Part shown: in pieces, positions 21,509 to 31,100 of the stretch
How the letters are laid out: each line of letters starts with the position of its first letter
How positions within the stretch are numbered: the first letter of the stretch is position 1
DNA from: Crocinitomicaceae bacterium
GTDB taxonomy: Bacteria; Bacteroidota; Bacteroidia; Flavobacteriales_D; Crocinitomicaceae
Length of the DNA: 64,000 nucleotides
Direction: 5' to 3'
Assembly (NCBI GenBank): GCA_021740085.1
Contig: JAIPAL010000001.1
Location: forward strand, 124,001-188,000
The notes under the pieces: model-generated
Told to the model about the DNA's origin: nothing
Database searches by the model: none
The model's input: the letters and a program-made list of their open reading frames with translations, nothing else
Translations under genes and position numbers: made by a program

Positions 21509-21592
21509 TACTCGAGGCGGGACTTGAACCCGCACGCCCATACAGGCACAGGATTTTAAGTCCGGCGTGTCTACCGATTCCACCACTCGAGC
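21509..21592 (-). tRNA. tRNA-Leu (anticodon TAA)
   Basis: Reverse complement GCTCGAGTGGTGGAATCGGTAGACACGCCGGACTTAAAATCCTGTGCC...GCGGGTTCAAGTCCCGCCTCGAGTA; acceptor, D, anticodon and T arms, long variable arm. Confidence 0.95.
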
Positions 21593-21628
21593 GAAATACA
21601 ATCTAAAAGATTGCCGGTATAATAATGG

Positions 21629-21701
<73 letters not shown>

Positions 21702-21731
21702 ATTATTTAATTCTAATATTTCGTTTAATAT

Positions 21732-21771
21732 TAGGTCGCGCTCACTCCGCCGCGGCGGAAGCTACTCTCGC
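21732..21771 (-). repeat. Degenerate partial copy of the tRNA-Gly 5' half, with the D-arm region replaced by a GC palindrome
   Basis: Reverse complement GCGAGAGTAGCT-TCCGCCGCGGCGGA-GTGAGC-GCGACCTA compared with tRNA-Gly GCGAGAGTAGCTCAGTTGGTAGAGCACGACCTTG; the upstream flank is also duplicated (21702-21717 vs 21772-21788). Confidence 0.6.
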
Positions 21772-21908
21772 TTGTTATTTGATTCTAAATTTTCAAAAAC
21801 ATTTCCGCTTCTTTAAGTGGAAAATCTTAAAAGAAGATTTCTGTCTTCTGCTAAGGAGGGCAAATTTAGGAAAAAATCAATAATTTTTAGCGTTTAAACA
21901 AAAAAAGA

Positions 21909-24542
21909 TTACCCGCCAATAAGTTTTTTTATTTCATGCAGCTTAATTAGGGCCTCAATTGGACTGAGAATGTTAATGTCAATGCCCATTAATTCTGCAT
22001 GGATACTTTCTAAAACGGGATCGTTAAGTTGGAAAAAGCTCAACTGCATGGCATCACTTTTATTTTTCTTTTGGCCCTTTACTGCCATTGCCCCGCCAGG
22101 ATTTCCTCCCACATTAGCATGGGAAAGCTCCAGGTCTTTCAACACTTCTTCTGCTCGTCTTACCACCACAGTAGGCATTCCAGCCATTTTTGCCACATGA
22201 ATTCCGAATGAATGTTCACTTCCACCAGGAATTAGTTTCCGCAGAAACAAGATCGAATTCCCCACCTCTTTGACGGCAACGGTAAAATTCTTTATCCGGC
22301 TAAATCGATTCGCCATTTCATTGAGTTCGTGGTAATGGGTAGCAAAAAGAGTTTTACATGCCGCGCTTTTATGTTCGTGTAGGAATTCAGCAATCGCCCA
22401 AGCAATAGAAACACCGTCGTAGGTACTTGTTCCTCGTCCAATTTCATCTAATAAAATTAAACTCCGCTCAGAAATGTTATTCAGAATACTTGCCGTTTCA
22501 TTCATTTCGACCATGAAAGTGGACTCCCCAGAGGAAATATTGTCCGAAGCACCAACGCGGGTAAAAACCTTGTCTACCCAACCTATTTCTGCTTTATCTG
22601 CAGGGACAAAAGATCCCATTTGTGCCATCAATACGATTAGAGCTGTTTGCCTTAACAAAGCGCTTTTTCCACTCATGTTTGGACCGGTGATCATTATTAT
22701 CTGTTGGCTACTGTTCTCTAAAAAAAGATCATTAGCAATAAAATCATCCCCATGCGCTAATTGTTGTTCAATTACAGGATGTCGGCCATTGTGTATGTTG
22801 ATAGCAAGTCCCTCGTTGATCTCAGCTCTCACGTAATTATACTTTAAGGCAACATAAGCAAAGGAATACAGGCAATCTAATTTTGCAATAACAGCCGCGT
22901 TTTGTTGGACAGGAACAATAAATCCACTTAGCCACGCGACTAATTCAGAAAAGAGCCGTGATTCGATTTCATAAATTTTCTCCTCTGCCCCTAAAATTTT
23001 AGTTTCGTATTCCTTTAACTCTTCCGTAATGTATCGTTCTGCATTTACAAGCGTCTGTCTTCTGACCCATTCTTCAGGCACTTTATCTTTATGTGTATTC
23101 CTAACTTCGATATAATATCCAAAGACATTATTAAATGAAACCTTCAAACTGGTTATCCCCGTTCTGATGGCTTCTCGTTCTTGTAATTTCTCCAAGTAAT
23201 CTTTGCCATTAGCCGAAATATCTCTCAATTCATCCAGCGTTTTATCCAATCCCTCGCGAATAACACGCCCCTTCCCAATCTGAATACCTGGTTCAGGATC
23301 TAGATAATTCTCGATTTTAGAAACAAACTCATGGCAATTGTTAAGTTGAGATTGAATTTGTTGAACCGATGCAATTTTTTTATTCGTTTCTAAAAGGGCA
23401 CTAATTTTAGGGATATTTACTAATGTTCTTTTCAGGTGTGAAACTTCTCTTGGATTAACTTTCCCAACCGCAACTTTTGAAATTAACCGCTCTAAATCCC
23501 CAATTTCATTAAGAAGCCCCGCTAATTCGTCTGAACAAACAGGATTGTTTTTTAACCACTCAACTACGTCGTGCCGAGCACCCATTTCTTGTGGGTCTTT
23601 TAATGGCATGATTAACCAACGCTTTAATAATCGTCCGCCCATCGGGGTTCGCGTATTATCCAAGACATCTAGCAGTGTTTTAGCATTTTCATGTGGTGAA
23701 TAAACCAATTCCAAATTACGAATGGTAAAACGGTCTAGCCAAACATGATTGGTAGCAGCAATTCTCGAAAGGCGATTGATATGTGAAAACTCTTTATGTT
23801 GGTTTTCAGACAGGTAATACAGTGCTGCACCCGCTGCGATAATGGCAGCGCCCATTTCATCAACACCAAAGCCTTTCAATGATTTTGTTTTGAAGTGTTT
23901 GTTCAAGCGTTCATTCGCATTTTCTGAACTAAAAACCCAATCTTCCAATCTAAAACTGCAATTATTTTCCCCAAATAGTTTCTTAAATAAGGCTTGGTCT
24001 TTTCTGGCGTAGAGGAATTCGCTCGGCTCAAATCCTGCGATTAATTTGTCTACGTATTCTTTGTCTCCTTGTCCCACTAAAAACTCCCCGGTTGACACAT
24101 CCAAAAAAGCGACGCCGGTAATATTCTTGTCAAAATGGATCGCACAAAGGAAATTATTCTTCTTTTGATGTAATACTTGATCGTTATAAGCCACTCCCGG
24201 TGTAACAAGCTCTGTAACACCTCTTTTTACAATAGTTTTTGTCAGTTTAGGGTCTTCCAATTGGTCACAAATCGCTACACGAAGTCCCGCTCTTACCAAT
24301 CGTGGTAGGTAGACGTCTAATGAATGGTGTGGAAATCCTGCAAGCTCAATATCCGTCCCGCTTCCATTTTTTCGCTTTGTCAAGATGATGCCCAATATAC
24401 GCGAGGTGCGAACAGCATCTTCTCCAAATGTTTCATAAAAATCTCCAACGCGAAAAAGCAATAAGGCATCAGGGTGACGCGCCTTTATTTGATTGTATTG
24501 CTTCATTAATGGCGTTTCCGCGATTTCTTTTGTAACTTTCAT
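21909..24542 (-). CDS. mutS: DNA mismatch repair protein MutS
   Basis: TPLMKQYNQIKARHPDALLLFRVGDFYETFGEDA; ITGPNMSGKSALLRQTALIVLMAQMGSFVPA; LLDEIGRGTSTYDGVSIAWAIAE. Confidence 0.98.
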   Translation of the reverse strand: MKVTKEIAETPLMKQYNQIKARHPDALLLFRVGDFYETFGEDAVRTSRILGIILTKRKNGSGTDIELAGFPHHSLDVYLPRLVRAGLRVAICDQLEDPKLTKTIVKRGVTELVTPGVAYNDQVLHQKKNNFLCAIHFDKNITGVAFLDVSTGEFLVGQGDKEYVDKLIAGFEPSEFLYARKDQALFKKLFGENNCSFRLEDWVFSSENANERLNKHFKTKSLKGFGVDEMGAAIIAAGAALYYLSENQHKEFSHINRLSRIAATNHVWLDRFTIRNLELVYSPHENAKTLLDVLDNTRTPMGGRLLKRWLIMPLKDPQEMGARHDVVEWLKNNPVCSDELAGLLNEIGDLERLISKVAVGKVNPREVSHLKRTLVNIPKISALLETNKKIASVQQIQSQLNNCHEFVSKIENYLDPEPGIQIGKGRVIREGLDKTLDELRDISANGKDYLEKLQEREAIRTGITSLKVSFNNVFGYYIEVRNTHKDKVPEEWVRRQTLVNAERYITEELKEYETKILGAEEKIYEIESRLFSELVAWLSGFIVPVQQNAAVIAKLDCLYSFAYVALKYNYVRAEINEGLAINIHNGRHPVIEQQLAHGDDFIANDLFLENSSQQIIMITGPNMSGKSALLRQTALIVLMAQMGSFVPADKAEIGWVDKVFTRVGASDNISSGESTFMVEMNETASILNNISERSLILLDEIGRGTSTYDGVSIAWAIAEFLHEHKSAACKTLFATHYHELNEMANRFSRIKNFTVAVKEVGNSILFLRKLIPGGSEHSFGIHVAKMAGMPTVVVRRAEEVLKDLELSHANVGGNPGGAMAVKGQKKNKSDAMQLSFFQLNDPVLESIHAELMGIDINILSPIEALIKLHEIKKLIGG

Positions 24543-24627
24543 TTCGTTAAATCAAATGATTTACTGACTTTTGTACGTTAAAAGTAAGCGCATATCTTCG
24601 TATTTCAAAAGATTTCAATCACTTCTT

Positions 24628-25188
24628 ATGAACATCGCCAATAAAAAATTAAAATTGTGGGAGCTGAATCGAGTTTCCGAATCAGAATATAAAGAACAAG
24701 CAAAAATCCCTGTTATTATCGTGTTAGATGATATAAGGTCACTTAATAATATCGGTACATTTTTCAGGACTTCCGATGCCTTTTCGATTCAACAAGTTTT
24801 TTTATGTGGTATTACCGCATGTCCGCCCCATAAAGACATTCATAAAACAGCGTTGGGCGCAACAGAGAACGTAAGGTGGGAATATAGACCGTCTATCCTT
24901 GAATTAACGAAAGAATATAAGTCACTTGGTTGGACCATTTGCGCTATCGAACAAGCCGAAGAGACAATTTGGCTAAATACGATTGATCAGCTTGAGGGCA
25001 ATTCTTTTTTATTGATTTTTGGCAATGAAGTGAATGGTGTTAGCCAAGAGGCGGTAGATTTAGCCGATGCCGTAATTGAAATTCCTCAGTTTGGAACAAA
25101 GCACAGCTTAAATGTGAGCGTGTGTGCTGGAATTGTTTTGTGGGAGTTTAGTAAGAAGTTACAACCACAATTACAAGCAAAAACGTAA
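24628..25188 (+). CDS. SpoU/TrmH-family RNA 2'-O-methyltransferase
   Basis: LDDIRSLNNIGTFFRTSDAF; LIFGNEVNGVSQEAVDLADAVIEIPQFGTKHSLNVSVCAGIVLWEF. The track ORF starts at TTG 24571; ATG 24628 is more plausible. Confidence 0.92.
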   Translation: MNIANKKLKLWELNRVSESEYKEQAKIPVIIVLDDIRSLNNIGTFFRTSDAFSIQQVFLCGITACPPHKDIHKTALGATENVRWEYRPSILELTKEYKSLGWTICAIEQAEETIWLNTIDQLEGNSFLLIFGNEVNGVSQEAVDLADAVIEIPQFGTKHSLNVSVCAGIVLWEFSKKLQPQLQAKT

Positions 25189-25199
25189 ATCAAATTTTG

Positions 25200-26588
25200 A
25201 TGCGCCTATTTTTTCTCTTTTTTATTGCCTTTTCTGGATTTTCTCAAGAGATTAAAAATATTCAAAAATTAGATCAATGGAACGAAGACACGCTCCTAAC
25301 CAACTCGAGCAATGTTCGCTACAGCAGCTGTTGGGGATTTGAATACAACAATAATGAATACGCTGTTGTTGGATCAACGGAAGGGTCCCATTTTTTTGAA
25401 TTGACAGCGGATAATCAATTAAAACTAATCGGCTTTATTAAAGGAAAATACAGTTCTTCTATGGCCATCACAAGAGAATTCAAGTTCTATCAACATTATA
25501 TTTACGCCGTTTGTGATGAAGGGCCCAGTAGTTTGCAAATAATTGACATCGCGTTTTTGCCTGATTCCGTTGTTCTTGTCGCGGATTTACAAAACAATCT
25601 ATTCGGGAGAACGCATAATTTATTCATCGATACAACGGAGGCTTTATTGTATATGTGCATGGTAACGCCTATTGTCGCCGGCATTAATCTATCCATGATT
25701 CCACTGTCCGTTTTTTCACTAACAGATCCCATTAATCCAACCTTGTTGTGGCAAGGTCCAAATGACATTCAAGAGGTGCACGATATTTATGTCCGTGATA
25801 ATATCGCCATTATGAACTGTGGTTACGATGGCATCCGCGTGTATGACTTTACCCAGCCATCATCACCAGTTTACCTAAATAGTCTCGCATTTTACAATCA
25901 ACAAGGCTATAACCACCAAGGTTGGCTTTCTCCCAATAAAAAAACCTATGTATTCACAGACGAAACACAAGGCTTGAAAATAAAAAAGTGTTCCGTTGCC
26001 GATGATTGGACGATTTCACCCACTCAATTTTTTGGAACAAGTAATTCTACGGCTGAATTAACCGCTCACAATGTGCAAATAACGAATGATTTAGCCTTTG
26101 TATCCTATTATAATGCAGGCTTGCGCATTTATGACTTACGCATGAATCCACCAGGAGAAATAGCGGCATACGACACCTATTTGTTGCCTGACGCCACAAA
26201 TTTCACGATGTGGGGCGCGTGGGGAGTTTATGCTTTATATAAAAGTGATAGAATACTAGTTTCTGATCGGAACAATGGCTTGTTTCTATTTAAGTTTGAT
26301 CGTCCATTCTTTGAAAACCAAAGTGATCTAGAAAATTTCACCGCCTATCCAAACCCCACATTATCCGGACAAAACCTTGTTATTCGTTCACCAAATGATT
26401 TCATCAAAGACTTTCAATACGCTGTATATGATGTTCAGGGGAAAGAAATTCAAAATGGCAGATCAGGAAACAATACCTTCGTAGAACTAACAATGGGAAT
26501 GGCTGCAGGAATTTACTTGATTGAGCTGAGGTATTTGGATTATTTATTTGATCAGTCGAGTTATATTCTCCGAATAGAAATAATTTAG
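25200..26588 (+). CDS. Secreted LVIVD/choice-of-anchor B-like beta-propeller protein with T9SS type A sorting domain
   Basis: Signal peptide; propeller-like blades (LFIDTTEALLYMCMV, VHDIYVRDNIAIMNCGYDGIRVYDF); C-terminal AYPNPTLSGQNLVIRS...GIYLIEL. Track ORF uses TTG 25197; ATG at 25200. Confidence 0.75.
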   Translation: MRLFFLFFIAFSGFSQEIKNIQKLDQWNEDTLLTNSSNVRYSSCWGFEYNNNEYAVVGSTEGSHFFELTADNQLKLIGFIKGKYSSSMAITREFKFYQHYIYAVCDEGPSSLQIIDIAFLPDSVVLVADLQNNLFGRTHNLFIDTTEALLYMCMVTPIVAGINLSMIPLSVFSLTDPINPTLLWQGPNDIQEVHDIYVRDNIAIMNCGYDGIRVYDFTQPSSPVYLNSLAFYNQQGYNHQGWLSPNKKTYVFTDETQGLKIKKCSVADDWTISPTQFFGTSNSTAELTAHNVQITNDLAFVSYYNAGLRIYDLRMNPPGEIAAYDTYLLPDATNFTMWGAWGVYALYKSDRILVSDRNNGLFLFKFDRPFFENQSDLENFTAYPNPTLSGQNLVIRSPNDFIKDFQYAVYDVQGKEIQNGRSGNNTFVELTMGMAAGIYLIELRYLDYLFDQSSYILRIEII

Positions 26589-27203
26589 TTATTTATAGAA
26601 ACGCATTTCTTCCAAATACTTGTGAACCGGTTCGGTTAGTAGATAACGGACATCCTTTCCTTCTTTTATTGCCTGACGGATAAAACTTGCAGAGACTTTC
26701 ATCACCGGCGCGTCATTACAAAAGATAATATTAGGATGCCCTGAATAATTATTAGTTAATTGTTGGCTAAGCGTCATTACCTCTTGTTCTTCTTGAATTG
26801 TAAGCACACGAGGATACACGAATATCTTATGCTTTTTTAGTAAAACGTCATGATTGTACCATTTGTGTAGCGTTCTTAAATTATCTTCCCCCATAATTAA
26901 TGAAAAACTGTGCTGCGGATACTTTTCAAGCAAATAACCCATGGTCGTGATCGTATAACTGGGCCTTGATAAATGAAACTCAACATCGCTAGCGGATAAT
27001 TTAGGGTTATCGTAGATGGCCTCTCGCACTAAAGCTAGGCGATGAAAATCTGGCAAAAGAGAGTTTTTATCTTTTAAAGGATTTTGCGGAGAAACAACGA
27101 ACCAAACCTGGTCTAAATCGGTGAATTCAGCCATATAATTAGCAATTACAAGATGCCCAACATGAATAGGGTTGAAGGTGCCAAAATATAAGCCAATATT
27201 CAT
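26589..27203 (-). CDS. nadD: Nicotinate-nucleotide adenylyltransferase
   Basis: IGLYFGTFNPIHVGHLVIANYMAE; SFSLIMGEDNLRTLHKW; VSASFIRQAIKEGKDVRYLLTEPVHKYL. Confidence 0.95.
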   Translation of the reverse strand: MNIGLYFGTFNPIHVGHLVIANYMAEFTDLDQVWFVVSPQNPLKDKNSLLPDFHRLALVREAIYDNPKLSASDVEFHLSRPSYTITTMGYLLEKYPQHSFSLIMGEDNLRTLHKWYNHDVLLKKHKIFVYPRVLTIQEEQEVMTLSQQLTNNYSGHPNIIFCNDAPVMKVSASFIRQAIKEGKDVRYLLTEPVHKYLEEMRFYK

Positions 27204-27772
27204 TTTAAAAAATTTATAACAGTTGTTTTCGCCTCTGCAATCGCATCACTCAGGACATCATTTAGAATAATTACATCAAATTCATTGGCTCGCTTAAGCT
27301 CAATAGTTGATTTGTTAATGCGCTGATTTATTTTGTCTTCCGTTTCTGTTTTTCTATTCCTTAAGCGTTTTTCAAGGTCGTTTAGACTAGGAGGTGCGAT
27401 AAAAACAGACAAGGCATTGTCACCAAAAAAAGTTTTTAGGTTTAATCCACCCACTACATCGACGTCGAAAATCACCACTTTACCAGCCGCCCATAGTTTC
27501 GTTATTTCACTTTTGAGGGTTCCATAATAGGCATCGGTGTACACCTCTTCCCATTCAACGAAGGAATTATCCGAGATTTCCTGCTTAAACTTCTCTACTC
27601 CTATGAAATAATAATCGATGCCATCTCTTTCATTACTTCGGGGGGCTCTACTGCAGGCAGAAACAGAAAAAGCTAGCTGTGGCAATGAGGCAAGCAATGC
27701 ATGAACGATCGTCGTTTTTCCTGCTCCTGAAGGCGCAGAGACGATAATACATTTTCCTTCGTGCATTTTCAT
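27200..27772 (-). CDS. gmk: Guanylate kinase
   Basis: CIIVSAPSGAGKTTIVHALL; FSVSACSRAPRSNERDGIDYYFI; VIFDVDVVGGLNLK. Confidence 0.96.
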   Translation of the reverse strand: MKMHEGKCIIVSAPSGAGKTTIVHALLASLPQLAFSVSACSRAPRSNERDGIDYYFIGVEKFKQEISDNSFVEWEEVYTDAYYGTLKSEITKLWAAGKVVIFDVDVVGGLNLKTFFGDNALSVFIAPPSLNDLEKRLRNRKTETEDKINQRINKSTIELKRANEFDVIILNDVLSDAIAEAKTTVINFLK

Positions 27773-27773
27773 G

Positions 27774-28640
27774 TTACAAGGTGTTTAGTACTTGTTCCTT
27801 TATCTTTTCTAGCGAATCTTTCATTTCCACTACTATTTTTTGCATCTGTGCTTGATTACATTTACTTCCTAGGGTGTTTATTTCCCGCCCAATTTCCTGT
27901 GCTATAAAACCCAATTTTTTTCCACAAAGTGGCGTTTCCATGGTATCTAAAAAGTAATCTAAATGATGTTCTAATCTCATCTTTTCTTCTGAAACATCTA
28001 GCTTTTCGATGTAAAAAATCATTTCTTGTTCAAGGCGGTTTTCGTCTACTGAGGCAGTGTCCAACTCCCGTAACGCTTTATTCATCCTTTCGCGGATAGC
28101 CGTCAATCGATCTGCTTCAAACCCACCAATTTCATTTAATAATGTGCGTATTCCAGCGATTAACTTTTTAAATTCACTTTGAAGCGACTCCCCTTCTTTT
28201 TGTCTGAAATCTTGAAGTTTCAAACAGCAATCACCAACCAAATTCATCAACCAAGTTTTTTCTTCTTCTTCTAATTCATCTACGGCTTGGTTTAAAACCG
28301 ATGGCATTTGCATCACGATTGATAAATAATCTGTTGGCGCTTCCCCCCAGGATTCATTAAGCCTCTTTAACGCTTCATAATAAGACGTTGCCAAGGCATA
28401 ATTTACTAAGTTTTCTGGTCGGTCTACTTGTGACTCTATGTAAACACTTATATCGATTTTTCCGCGGTCTAGCGATGTAGAAACGTAGCCCCTTATCGCT
28501 GTTTCAAGTTCTTTATAAGAACTATTAAGTTTAATGTTTAGGTCAAGTCCCTTACTATTTAAAGAACGGATTTCAACAGAAACCTTTTTTGAGTGGAAAA
28601 CCCCGTTGCTTTTTCCAAAGCCGGTCATGGATGAAATCAT
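27774..28640 (-). CDS. YicC-family endoribonuclease-like protein
   Basis: MISSMTGFGKS...VEIRSLNSKGLDLNIKL...; C-terminal GKKLGFIAQEIGREINTLGSKCNQA. Confidence 0.94.
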   Translation of the reverse strand: MISSMTGFGKSNGVFHSKKVSVEIRSLNSKGLDLNIKLNSSYKELETAIRGYVSTSLDRGKIDISVYIESQVDRPENLVNYALATSYYEALKRLNESWGEAPTDYLSIVMQMPSVLNQAVDELEEEEKTWLMNLVGDCCLKLQDFRQKEGESLQSEFKKLIAGIRTLLNEIGGFEADRLTAIRERMNKALRELDTASVDENRLEQEMIFYIEKLDVSEEKMRLEHHLDYFLDTMETPLCGKKLGFIAQEIGREINTLGSKCNQAQMQKIVVEMKDSLEKIKEQVLNTL

Positions 28641-28701
28641 GGTAATTTATTTTTGTAAAAGTAAGAATTTTGATTCGTTGTCATTTATTGAAGGAGCGCG
28701 C

Positions 28702-29925
28702 TTAGTTTTGATTACTGATTTCATCTAATAATTTTTCAGTAGCAATTTTGTAATTAATATATTCTTGCCCTGTTCCGGGACCACTAAATCCAGTGTGAAT
28801 CCTTCTTACAATTCCTTTTTTATCAATAATTATGGTGGTGGGAAAACTCATTATTTTAGATAAGGAGGAAAAAACCAACAAGGCTTCATCCGCACCTTTT
28901 TTACCTCCCAACAAAACAGTATAGGGCACTTTACATCGCTTAACAAACCCCTTTAATCGTGTAAGTTGTTCTTTTTTGTCTTTGCCATTTTCAAATGAAA
29001 CGGCAATAAATTCAATCCCACGCTCTTTGTAAAAAGCATGTATTTCTTTAAAATAATTTGTTTCATCTATACAATTTGGGCACCAAGATCCCATTATCTG
29101 AATGACAGCGCCTTTGTTTTTTTGAGGGACAAAATGAAACGGCTTTCCATTTAATTTTGTCGCATCAAAGCTAAATGGAGCGGTATTTATTAATTGGCTT
29201 AATGAATCAGGGTCTCTTAATGTTGCGTCCTCATTTCTTTTTCCTTGCCAATTTGTTTGATACGATTGCCCGCTATAAAAAACCCCATTTATCTCTTCAT
29301 TTTTGCCAAGATTAGCTACAAATTGATAGGCATGTACCCCATCAAAACATGACAAATAGAGCGCGTTGTTTTCATCCACATTTCCTGCTAAATAACGGTA
29401 ATCACCCGTTTCAGTCAGAAAAGTTCCACTTACCGAGTTGCCTACTTGATTAAAAACCCCAATGGCGTGTTCATCGCCATCTTTAAAAATAACATCCCAT
29501 CTCCCGCTGTAATTATAGGAAGGTAAGCCACGTACTAAAAAACGGCTTTCGTTACTTAAATAAGCCGTGAACGGAATGGTAACAGGTGCTACTTTGTTAT
29601 AATTAATCCATTCGCCACTTAATTGAATTCCATTGGGATTAAATTGGATGCGCAACTCCCCATCTATTGCTGGAAAGCGGTAACAAAAAAGGTCACCTAC
29701 TTTTTTTTTAGGTAGTAACTCAATTCTTTCAGCACCATTTAATATGATGAGCTTGGGTGCTTTTTTATCATAAGAAAGTTCGAATTCGAAGGGTAAATGT
29801 AATCGATCGTTTAAACTTATTTCGGCATGCCAAGCCCCTTCGGTCGGGAGTTTAAGTCCTTGCGAAAAGGTCACGCAGCAACCAAAAAAAACATAGACAA
29901 GAAAAATAGACACTAAATTTCGCAT
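28702..29925 (-). CDS. TlpA-family thioredoxin-fold disulfide reductase (secreted)
   Basis: Signal peptide; C-terminal thioredoxin-like domain with MGSWCPNCIDETNYFKEI. Confidence 0.85.
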   Translation of the reverse strand: MRNLVSIFLVYVFFGCCVTFSQGLKLPTEGAWHAEISLNDRLHLPFEFELSYDKKAPKLIILNGAERIELLPKKKVGDLFCYRFPAIDGELRIQFNPNGIQLSGEWINYNKVAPVTIPFTAYLSNESRFLVRGLPSYNYSGRWDVIFKDGDEHAIGVFNQVGNSVSGTFLTETGDYRYLAGNVDENNALYLSCFDGVHAYQFVANLGKNEEINGVFYSGQSYQTNWQGKRNEDATLRDPDSLSQLINTAPFSFDATKLNGKPFHFVPQKNKGAVIQIMGSWCPNCIDETNYFKEIHAFYKERGIEFIAVSFENGKDKKEQLTRLKGFVKRCKVPYTVLLGGKKGADEALLVFSSLSKIMSFPTTIIIDKKGIVRRIHTGFSGPGTGQEYINYKIATEKLLDEISNQN

Positions 29926-30003
29926 AAAAACCTTTCTTTTACAAGGCGAAACTAATTATTTTTATGACAAATAAGTAATTCAAGTGCAACCTTTAAAACA
30001 GAA
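29918..30003 (+). repeat. Direct repeat copy 1 (putative regulatory / sigma-gene 5' duplication)
   Basis: 37-bp identical core ttttacaaggcgaaactaattatttttatgacaaata at 29937-29973, plus gtgcaacctttaaaacagaa at 29984-30003; both recur near 31012-31078. Confidence 0.85.
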
Positions 30004-30276
30004 GAAATGCTAATTAGGCCCAGAAGTTGATGGCCTTGACAGGGAAATTTCAGGGTAAAAAAAGTATCTAGCTCAAAAAAAATGTTTAATCAAGAGTCGC
30101 TCAAGAATAATTGGTGTGTTAAAACCAAAGTGAGGTGGCTGAATCCGGTCTTATTTATACCATTCCTTTGCTAGTTAATAATATAAAATTAACTTCGCTT
30201 TATTGCATCCATCATTTACACTTGATGGTTATTGTTCATAACGATAAGAAAAACTACAATTAATTAACTAAAAATT

Positions 30277-30966
30277 ATGAAAAGTACCTTGGTAATCTTC
30301 TTTGTTTTTTTATCAATAGGGTTGTTCTCACAAACCAAAGATGAAAAAATTGAAAACTTAAAAAATAAAAAGGCCGCCCTTGAAATATTACTGGAGAGTG
30401 AAAAAGCATTAAACTCACAAAAATCGGCCGAAAACCAGCTTTTAACGAATGAAATAGCAGTGTTGAAACAAGAAATGAAAGAAAAGAAATTTACTATTAA
30501 TTCACTTTCAGATTCGATAACGGCCTTAAAAAAATCCCCAAATAATTCTTCGGAAGTTGCCATACAGACACTTCCCATAAAAAAAGCAATGTATTTAAAA
30601 AAACCGACAATCAAATCGAACCATATTCAAGATTACCTGGACCAATTTAAATTAATTCAGTCTTATGAGTATGTTGGTAAGCAGCAAGGAAATCCATCAC
30701 ACGACGCGACTACTGGTGAAGATCCCTACGCGAAATATACACAACGTTATGATATTTATGAAAAGGGAATTGTTTTATGGACTTTTTTAGAACATGAAGG
30801 CGCGCGTTATCAATTATTTATTCCAATGCTTTCAGTATACGAAGCGAAAAGCCTTGTACTAAATCTTTGCGAGAATATGGGCGGTTGTCTCGCCCCAGAT
30901 GAAGTAACTGTTACATTCACAGAGGGTAATGGCGGCGTTTTTGTTTCTTGGGGGGGAGGGTGCTGA
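30277..30966 (+). CDS. Hypothetical secreted coiled-coil protein
   Basis: Signal peptide MKSTLVIFFVFLSIGLFSQ, heptad-like coiled coil (aa ~20-85), globular C-terminal region ending SWGGGC; no family recognised. Confidence 0.7.
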   Translation: MKSTLVIFFVFLSIGLFSQTKDEKIENLKNKKAALEILLESEKALNSQKSAENQLLTNEIAVLKQEMKEKKFTINSLSDSITALKKSPNNSSEVAIQTLPIKKAMYLKKPTIKSNHIQDYLDQFKLIQSYEYVGKQQGNPSHDATTGEDPYAKYTQRYDIYEKGIVLWTFLEHEGARYQLFIPMLSVYEAKSLVLNLCENMGGCLAPDEVTVTFTEGNGGVFVSWGGGC

Positions 30967-30994
30967 AATCAAAAGCAATAAAAAACAGCGTAAT

Positions 30995-31078
30995 TTTCGC
31001 ATACTTGCCTTTTTTACAAGGCGAAACTAATTATTTTTATGACAAATACGCAAACTAGGTGCAACCTTTAAAACAGAA
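30995..31078 (+). repeat. Direct repeat copy 2, immediately upstream of (and possibly overlapping the start of) the sigma factor gene
   Basis: Same 37-bp core at 31012-31048 and gtgcaacctttaaaacagaa at 31059-31078. Confidence 0.85.
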
Positions 31079-31100
31079 TAAAAGTCTATTCGACCGAGCA

